From the IMG/VR virus record IMGVR_UViG_3300046690_000724, positions 1 through 22,430 of that record: a stretch of DNA of 22,430 nucleotides; one strand, 5' to 3'. Below the pieces are notes generated by a model, which did no database searches, was not told where the DNA came from, and was given only the letters and a program-made list of their open reading frames with translations. The position numbers were made by a program, and so were the translations under genes. This DNA comes from a virus. Within the stretch, counting starts at the first letter, position 1. Every line of letters begins with the position of its first letter. Positions 18,909 through 22,430 of the stretch are shown here, piece by piece.

Positions 18909-19121
18909 ATCGCCACCGCAATCGAAGACATCGTCGCCGGCTTGGCGCCGAACGAGGTCAAGAGCCTCGTCGCCGTCCTGACCGAACGCATGAGAAAATC
19001 CAGCCGCGAGACCGCGCTCGCCGCCGCCTCGCTGCTGGTCAACGAACTCACCATCGCCCGCGAACCGCTGCTCGCCGAGCAGGCGCAAGCGATCCTCGAC
19101 GCCTTAGCCAGGAAAGATTAG
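18909..19121 (+). CDS. 70-residue helical protein with apparent ATC start codon
   Basis: Directly after a perfect GGAGTAACGACC block (18897-18908), where other genes have ATG, this gene has ATC. The open frame then reads ATAIEDIVAGLAPNEVKSLV, AVLTERMRKSSRETALAAAS and ends LDALARKD at TAG. Codon use and composition look like a real, amphipathic, helical protein; the other frame with a TTG at 18893 gives Arg-rich nonsense. There is an in-frame stop four codons upstream, so no ordinary start lies before the ATC. Inside, the first candidates are TTG at 18939 and ATG at 18990, without ribosome sites. Either ATC is used inefficiently, or a start mutation silenced the gene. Confidence 0.6.
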   Translation: MATAIEDIVAGLAPNEVKSLVAVLTERMRKSSRETALAAASLLVNELTIAREPLLAEQAQAILDALARKD

Positions 19122-19131
19122 GGAGAAAACC

Positions 19132-19770
19132 ATGATCACCATCACCCTCGAAGCCGAGACCGTCGAGGAGTTGCGCGCCCAGTTGTTCGCGCTGCTCCCG
19201 ACGCCCATCTGGAAGACCGTCACGCCGCCGGAACCGGAGCCGGCCAAGGAGGAATGGAAGACGCGGATGCAGGAAGAAACCGAACGTCTGCGTAAAGACA
19301 TGCAGGAATGGAAGGCCGACCCGCTGCAGCCCATCGCGGCCACGCCGGCGCCCGCCAAGCCCAAGCGCAAGCACCGCGCCACGGCGGCGCCGGAGCCCGA
19401 GCCCGAGCCGGCGGAGCCGGTGCTGGAGGACGTCGATCTCACCTCGTTCGACAGCGAGGAGGAGGCATCCAAGGGACCTGGCACGGAGTGGCTCGACTAC
19501 GCGGCGGAAGACGACGCCGACCTTCCCGCCGCCATTGGTTCGGTGTTTACATCAGGCATCCCGTCGAACCCGCTGATCGACGCCCTCGCCAACGAGAAGA
19601 TCAAGGCCGAGGTCATCGACCGGCTCGCCGGCCTGTTCAACTCCGGCAAGGTCAAGTTCATCCGCTCGATCCTCGACGAGTTCGGCAATGGCGCCAAGAC
19701 CTTCGCCGAGATCGACGCTTCGCAATTCCCCGAAATCCGCGAAGCCATGAACAGGGGGGCGACCCCATGA
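19132..19770 (+). CDS. Unknown 212-residue protein with Pro/Glu-rich linker
   Basis: Begins MITITLEAETVEELRAQLFA, a strand-helix unit, then a charged helix and a Pro/Ala/Glu-rich linker (about residues 65-100, including repeated PEPEPEP). A helical C-terminal domain follows (ALANEKIKAEVIDRLAGLFN and KFIRSILDEFGNGAKTFAEI). The tail may be an interaction module in the replication cluster. No enzyme motif is seen. The ATG has GGGAGAAAACC just upstream and the stop overlaps the next ATG. Confidence 0.72.
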   Translation: MITITLEAETVEELRAQLFALLPTPIWKTVTPPEPEPAKEEWKTRMQEETERLRKDMQEWKADPLQPIAATPAPAKPKRKHRATAAPEPEPEPAEPVLEDVDLTSFDSEEEASKGPGTEWLDYAAEDDADLPAAIGSVFTSGIPSNPLIDALANEKIKAEVIDRLAGLFNSGKVKFIRSILDEFGNGAKTFAEIDASQFPEIREAMNRGATP

Positions 19771-19961
19771 GCGATGACGCACTCAGGACCTGGCTGGAGA
19801 ATTCCAGGAAGAATATCGCCGCCCTTGATCTGAGGCTTCGCCAGCAAACGCACTGTTCGCGCTGCAAGCGCAAGCTCGATATCGCGACGCACACCGAGGA
19901 CCACGTCGTCCGCTACATCAGGTTCTGCTATCCCTGCGATACGCTGGAGAACGACGAATGA
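19767..19961 (+). CDS. Small zinc-ribbon-like protein
   Basis: A 64-residue product, MSDDALRTWLENSRKNIAAL followed by HCSRCKRKLDI and, later, RFCYPCDTLENDE. The two C-x-x-C knuckles are about 25 residues apart, the spacing of a zinc ribbon. Such proteins commonly bind DNA or stabilise protein complexes; the function here is unknown. The ATG at 19767 and the stop both overlap neighbours by 4 nt. A G-rich GGGGGGCGACC stretch precedes the start. Confidence 0.7.
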   Translation: MSDDALRTWLENSRKNIAALDLRLRQQTHCSRCKRKLDIATHTEDHVVRYIRFCYPCDTLENDE

Positions 19962-20230
19962 AACAGCGGCTGCGGCGTGACCTGAAGGACATGAACCGCT
20001 TGCTGGATGGAGGCGACGACGATCCAGCGCTGACGCTCTTCATCCGCGAGTTGGCGAAGGTGTTCCAAAAGCATTTCAAACTCAAGCCGACCGTGCTTGG
20101 CCCCTCCGGCGAGGAGAACACGCCGTTCATCGCCTTCGTCGTTGCCGTGGCCAGACTACAGAAGATGCATCTGACGGTGGCGCAGGTGTCGGACATGGGC
20201 CGCCGCGTTGGTATAAAGGAAGACGAATGA
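19958..20230 (+). CDS. Unknown 90-residue helical protein
   Basis: The product MKQRLRRDLKDMNRLLDGGD... contains LFIRELAKVFQKHFKLKPTV and ends with a helix VAQVSDMGRRVGIKEDE that could form an HTH-like unit. No family recognised. Its ATG overlaps the zinc-ribbon gene stop and its TGA overlaps the start of the DUF2800 gene, placing it firmly in the recombination part of the operon. Confidence 0.68.
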   Translation: MKQRLRRDLKDMNRLLDGGDDDPALTLFIRELAKVFQKHFKLKPTVLGPSGEENTPFIAFVVAVARLQKMHLTVAQVSDMGRRVGIKEDE

Positions 20231-20967
20231 CCCTCCATGCGGCGTGTTCGCCATCCAGCGCCGCGATGTGGCTTTCGTGCCCCGCTAGCATCACCAAGTC
20301 AGCCGGCCTGACCCGACCGTCGTCGCGCTACGCCAGGGAAGGCACCGCCGCGCACCAGATCGCCGAGATGATCATCTCTGGCAATATTTTTCCACCTGGT
20401 AAAATTACCGTCGAGGGTGAGCAGTTCATTGTCGGCATCCCGATGCTCAGGGCCTTGAATCCGTACATCACCTTCGTCCAGAACCTGCAGGCGCAAACCC
20501 CCGACGTCCGCGTCGAGCAGCGCGTCAGGATCGGCAGTGGCGGCCTCGTCTGGGGCACCGCCGACTGTGTCGCCCGCCTCGACGACACCATGATCATCGC
20601 CGATCTGAAGTACGGCACTGGGGTGCCGGTGGCGCCGGATTCGGCGCAGCTGAAAATCTATGCGCTCGCCGCCATGGACACGCTGTGGCCCAACGTGTCG
20701 TTCCAGACCGTCTGCCTGACCATCGTTCAGCCGAGGCTCGATCCGGTGCCGAAACCACACGCCCTGTCCGCCGGCGAACTCATCGACTGGGGCGACGCCG
20801 AATTGCAGCCGGCCATCAAGCGCATCAACAAGGGCGACGAAACCGAAACCCCCGGCACCTACTGCCGCTGGTGCGTCAGGAAGACGATGTGCGCCGCCTA
20901 CAAGGCGGTGAAAGTCGGTGTCGCCAGCGACGCCTTCAACGATGGCGTTGACACGTTGAACACTTGA
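20227..20967 (+). CDS. DUF2800 protein, RecB-like PD-(D/E)XK nuclease
   Basis: A 246-residue protein with DUF2800/Cas4-RecB-like features. SSAAMWLSCPAS (Cys18) is followed by EGTAAHQIAE (His43), WGTADCV (Asp113), the D126-L-K128 catalytic pair in IIADLKYGTG and QLKIYALA. The C-terminal cluster CRWC...C (Cys213, Cys216, Cys222), with Cys18, could hold an iron-sulfur cluster as in AddB/Cas4 nucleases. It probably degrades DNA ends for recombination, working with the ssDNA-binding-like protein encoded next. DUF2800 and DUF2815 genes are regularly paired in phages. ATG at 20227 overlaps the upstream stop. Confidence 0.85.
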   Translation: MTLHAACSPSSAAMWLSCPASITKSAGLTRPSSRYAREGTAAHQIAEMIISGNIFPPGKITVEGEQFIVGIPMLRALNPYITFVQNLQAQTPDVRVEQRVRIGSGGLVWGTADCVARLDDTMIIADLKYGTGVPVAPDSAQLKIYALAAMDTLWPNVSFQTVCLTIVQPRLDPVPKPHALSAGELIDWGDAELQPAIKRINKGDETETPGTYCRWCVRKTMCAAYKAVKVGVASDAFNDGVDTLNT

Positions 20968-21020
20968 ACGTAAAGTTATCAGGCATATCGCAATAACCGA
21001 AATATCGAAAAGGAATCGAC

Positions 21021-21560
21021 ATGGTCATGCTCAACACCCCCTACGGAACCCTCGCCTTCCCACAGTTCTTCCAGCCGAAGGAGCGCGCCGAAGGCGGCGA
21101 TGCGGTTTATTCCGGCGCCATCCTGTTCGACAAGGAGCAGCAGAAGCACCCCTTCTTCAAGGCGCTGCGGGACGCCTGCGTCGCCGTCGCCCGAACCAAG
21201 TTCGGCCCCCAGGTCAACATGAAGGAAATCCACATGCCGTTCCGCGACGCCGGCGAGAAGGCCGGCAGGTACAACGGCTACAATGAGGGTGACGTCTTTA
21301 TTAATCCATGGACCAAAAACAAGCCTGATATCGTCGACGCCAACCGCCAGCCGGTGCTGCTGCCGGAGCAGGTCTGGGCCGGACAACTGGTGCGCTTCAA
21401 CGTCTCGCCGTTCGCCTGGATCAACTCCGGCAAGAAGGGCGTCTCCTTCGCCTTGAACCACGTCCAGATCATCAAGGATGGCCCGCGCATCGACGGCAGG
21501 GTGTCGGCTGGCGCCGCCTTCGACGACGGTGAGGTCGCCGGCGTCGACATGTTCCACTGA
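21021..21560 (+). CDS. DUF2815 protein, probable ssDNA-binding protein
   Basis: A 179-residue protein: MVMLNTPYGTLAFPQFFQPK, then YSGAILFDKEQQKHPFFKAL, and VWAGQLVRFNVSPFAWINSG near the C-terminus, with an acidic end (DDGEVAGVDMFH). The pattern matches DUF2815, related to the OB-fold T7 gp2.5-type ssDNA-binding proteins, where an acidic tail recruits partners. It likely coats single strands made by the DUF2800 nuclease and helicases. AAAAGGAATCGAC precedes the ATG. A 53-nt AT-rich gap separates it from the preceding gene, and a terminator follows. Confidence 0.82.
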   Translation: MVMLNTPYGTLAFPQFFQPKERAEGGDAVYSGAILFDKEQQKHPFFKALRDACVAVARTKFGPQVNMKEIHMPFRDAGEKAGRYNGYNEGDVFINPWTKNKPDIVDANRQPVLLPEQVWAGQLVRFNVSPFAWINSGKKGVSFALNHVQIIKDGPRIDGRVSAGAAFDDGEVAGVDMFH

Positions 21561-21598
21561 GCTAGTAAGCCGGACGTTTCGTATTGCGTTGTCCGGCG

Positions 21599-21629
21599 CC
21601 CCCCTGACCCGCCGTCAGGGGGGTTTTTC
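21599..21629 (+). terminator. Strong intrinsic terminator of the rightward early operon
   Basis: CCCCCCTGAC (21599-21608) pairs perfectly with GTCAGGGGGG (21614-21623) around a 5-nt loop, followed by TTTTTC. A second weaker hairpin, CCGGAC/GTCCGG (21570-21596), lies just before it. Confidence 0.9.
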
Positions 21630-21651
21630 TTACTTTGGTTTGAGCACACCG

Positions 21652-22122
21652 ATGCGGTTGGAGCCGATCACTTTTCGCGCGGCCTGCGCCTTTGTCGCGG
21701 CGCTGCACCGGCACAACAAGCCGCCGCGCGGGCACAAATTTTCCATCGGGCTGCGCGATGGCGACCAGCTGGTCGGCGTCGTCATGACCAGTCGTCCGGT
21801 GGCGCGCGCCTTCGATGACGGCCTGACGCTGGAAATTGTGCGAACCTGCACCGACGGCACGACGAACGCCAACTCCATGCTCTATGGCGCGGCGTGGCGG
21901 GCAGCCAAGGCGATGGGATATCTGCGCTGCGTCACCTACACGCAGGCCGAGGAAAGCGGCGCCAGCCTGCGCGCCGCCGGCTGGCGACGAGTCAGGGAAC
22001 TGGAGCCACGCGGTTCGTGGGCGGCCTCGACGAAAGACCCACGCCTGGTGGCGATGCGCGACCCCGTCGGCAATGGCGGCGTCGCGCGGGTGCTGTGGGA
22101 GATTGTCAGCCTCCCAGCCTAG
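21652..22122 (+). CDS. XF1762-like / GNAT-fold acetyltransferase-like protein
   Basis: A 156-residue protein starting MRLEPITFRAACAFVAALHR. It contains the HNKPPRGHKFSIGL stretch, DQLVGVVMTSRPVARAFDDG, TLEIVRTCTDGTTNANSMLY, AAWRAAKAMGYLRCVTYTQ and SLRAAGWRR. This order of blocks is that of the XF1762 phage family, whose fold resembles GNAT N-acetyltransferases. Substrate unknown. The ATG at 21652 lies 23 nt past the terminator T-tract, with only a weak GAG ribosome site; TTG at 21640 is an alternative. It converges with the membrane-protein gene, overlapping by 17 bp. Confidence 0.75.
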   Translation: MRLEPITFRAACAFVAALHRHNKPPRGHKFSIGLRDGDQLVGVVMTSRPVARAFDDGLTLEIVRTCTDGTTNANSMLYGAAWRAAKAMGYLRCVTYTQAEESGASLRAAGWRRVRELEPRGSWAASTKDPRLVAMRDPVGNGGVARVLWEIVSLPA

Positions 22123-22330
22123 GCAGATGGATGTCGTTGCCGATGCCGACGCCGATCAGGTTGAGCAGCAGCACGATGACGATGATCACCATCAGCACCA
22201 TCAGGGCGATCTTGATGATGCGGTTTGGCGGGTCGGGGATCGGGACGCTGTCGAGAACGTAGATGACGAGCCAGTAGAGCAGGCCCAGAACCAGGAGATA
22301 GATGATCAGCGTGATGAGGGCTCCGACCAT
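22106..22330 (-). CDS. Two-helix membrane protein (Thivi_2564-like)
   Basis: A 74-residue protein with two hydrophobic spans, LITLIIYLLVLGLLYWLVIY (about residues 5-25) and IALMVLMVIIVIVLLLNLIG (about 41-61). They are joined by a short loop with Pro and Asn (SVPIPDPPNR). The shape recalls the Thivi_2564 family of small membrane proteins; a holin role is also possible. ATG at 22330 follows the stop of the next minus-strand gene by 1 nt. Its end overlaps the convergent gene at 21652-22122. Confidence 0.75.
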   Translation of the reverse strand: MVGALITLIIYLLVLGLLYWLVIYVLDSVPIPDPPNRIIKIALMVLMVIIVIVLLLNLIGVGIGNDIHLPRLGG

Positions 22331-22331
22331 G

Positions 22332-22430
22332 TCAGCGCCCCCTCGCGATGTAGCCGCCCGGCGCCGGATTGCCGCCGTAGGCGGTGTTGCCGCGCTGCTG
22401 GCCGCTGTTGTCGGCGTGTGGGTAGTAGGT
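22332..22430 (-). CDS. C-terminal end of a gene entering from the window edge
   Basis: The last 32 codons are visible: TYYPHADNSGQQRGNTAYGG and then a Gly/Pro tail ending YIARGR at TGA (22334-22332). The Gly/Asn/Gln/Tyr-rich low-complexity end is compatible with a structural or tail-associated phage protein, but this cannot be settled from the fragment. It lies 1 nt upstream of the membrane-protein gene on the same strand. Confidence 0.6.
   Translation of the reverse strand, partial: TYYPHADNSGQQRGNTAYGGNPAPGGYIARGR

Noticed and set aside
1-22430. CRISPR array, integrase, transposon or tRNA genes
   Set aside because: No repeat-spacer periodicity, recombinase or transposase motifs, IS ends or tRNA cloverleaf could be found on reading both strands.

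Overview
The window reads as part of a tailed double-stranded DNA phage (Caudoviricetes) genome: terminase, portal, lysis genes and a full replication module, densely packed with 4-nt ATGA-type start/stop overlaps. Base composition is GC-rich, and the protein types (KTSC, DUF2800/DUF2815 pair, GH19 endolysin, SF3 primase-helicase, family A polymerase) suggest a phage of a high-GC proteobacterium, most likely an alphaproteobacterium. That host guess is an inference. No integrase, transposase, tRNA or CRISPR array was found.

Layout. Positions 1-8346, all on the minus strand, form the packaging and lysis block. Reading leftward: small terminase, a 7-unit 11-bp repeat array, a KTSC protein, an HNH endonuclease, large terminase, portal, a run of small unknown genes, a GH19 endolysin, a bitopic spanin-like protein, a nested small secreted protein, a proline-rich lipoprotein, a one-helix peptide and the start of a further gene. 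Positions 8391-15906, also minus, hold early genes: small unknowns, an HhH glycosylase-like protein, a zinc protein, an SF3 primase-helicase, a family A DNA polymerase and a small RHH-like DNA-binding protein. A divergent regulatory region (15907-16022) separates these from the plus-strand early operon (16023-21560). That operon encodes a putative HTH protein, a RuvC-like resolvase, an SNF2-type helicase, a DUF2800 nuclease-like protein and a DUF2815 ssDNA-binding-like protein, and ends at a strong terminator. An XF1762/GNAT-like gene and convergent membrane-protein genes close the window.

How it works together. Polymerase, SF3 primase-helicase, SNF2 helicase, resolvase, DUF2800 and DUF2815 proteins make a largely self-contained replication/recombination set. 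Early genes on both strands share an extended ribosome-binding block, GGAGTAACGAC(C), just before the start codon, and several minus-strand early promoters share a TTGCGTTGAAG-type element.

Most striking observation. The large terminase gene is interrupted inside its Walker A (P-loop) codons by a 51-nt insert. The insert is a near-perfect long hairpin with an in-frame TAG, and an AAGA repeat lies at both junctions. Removing exactly 51 nt restores a textbook GARSGGKS P-loop. An HNH endonuclease gene ends 9 nt upstream of the terminase. This resembles the phage T4 gene 60 / mobA arrangement (50-nt ribosome bypass plus homing endonuclease) and may be a new bypass or RNA-processing element. Other notable items are a CTATAC repeat array that shares its hexamer with an inverted repeat beside the helicase gene (possible bipartite origin or packaging site), a gene that seems to start at ATC, and a duplicated secreted-protein motif nested in the lysis cassette.
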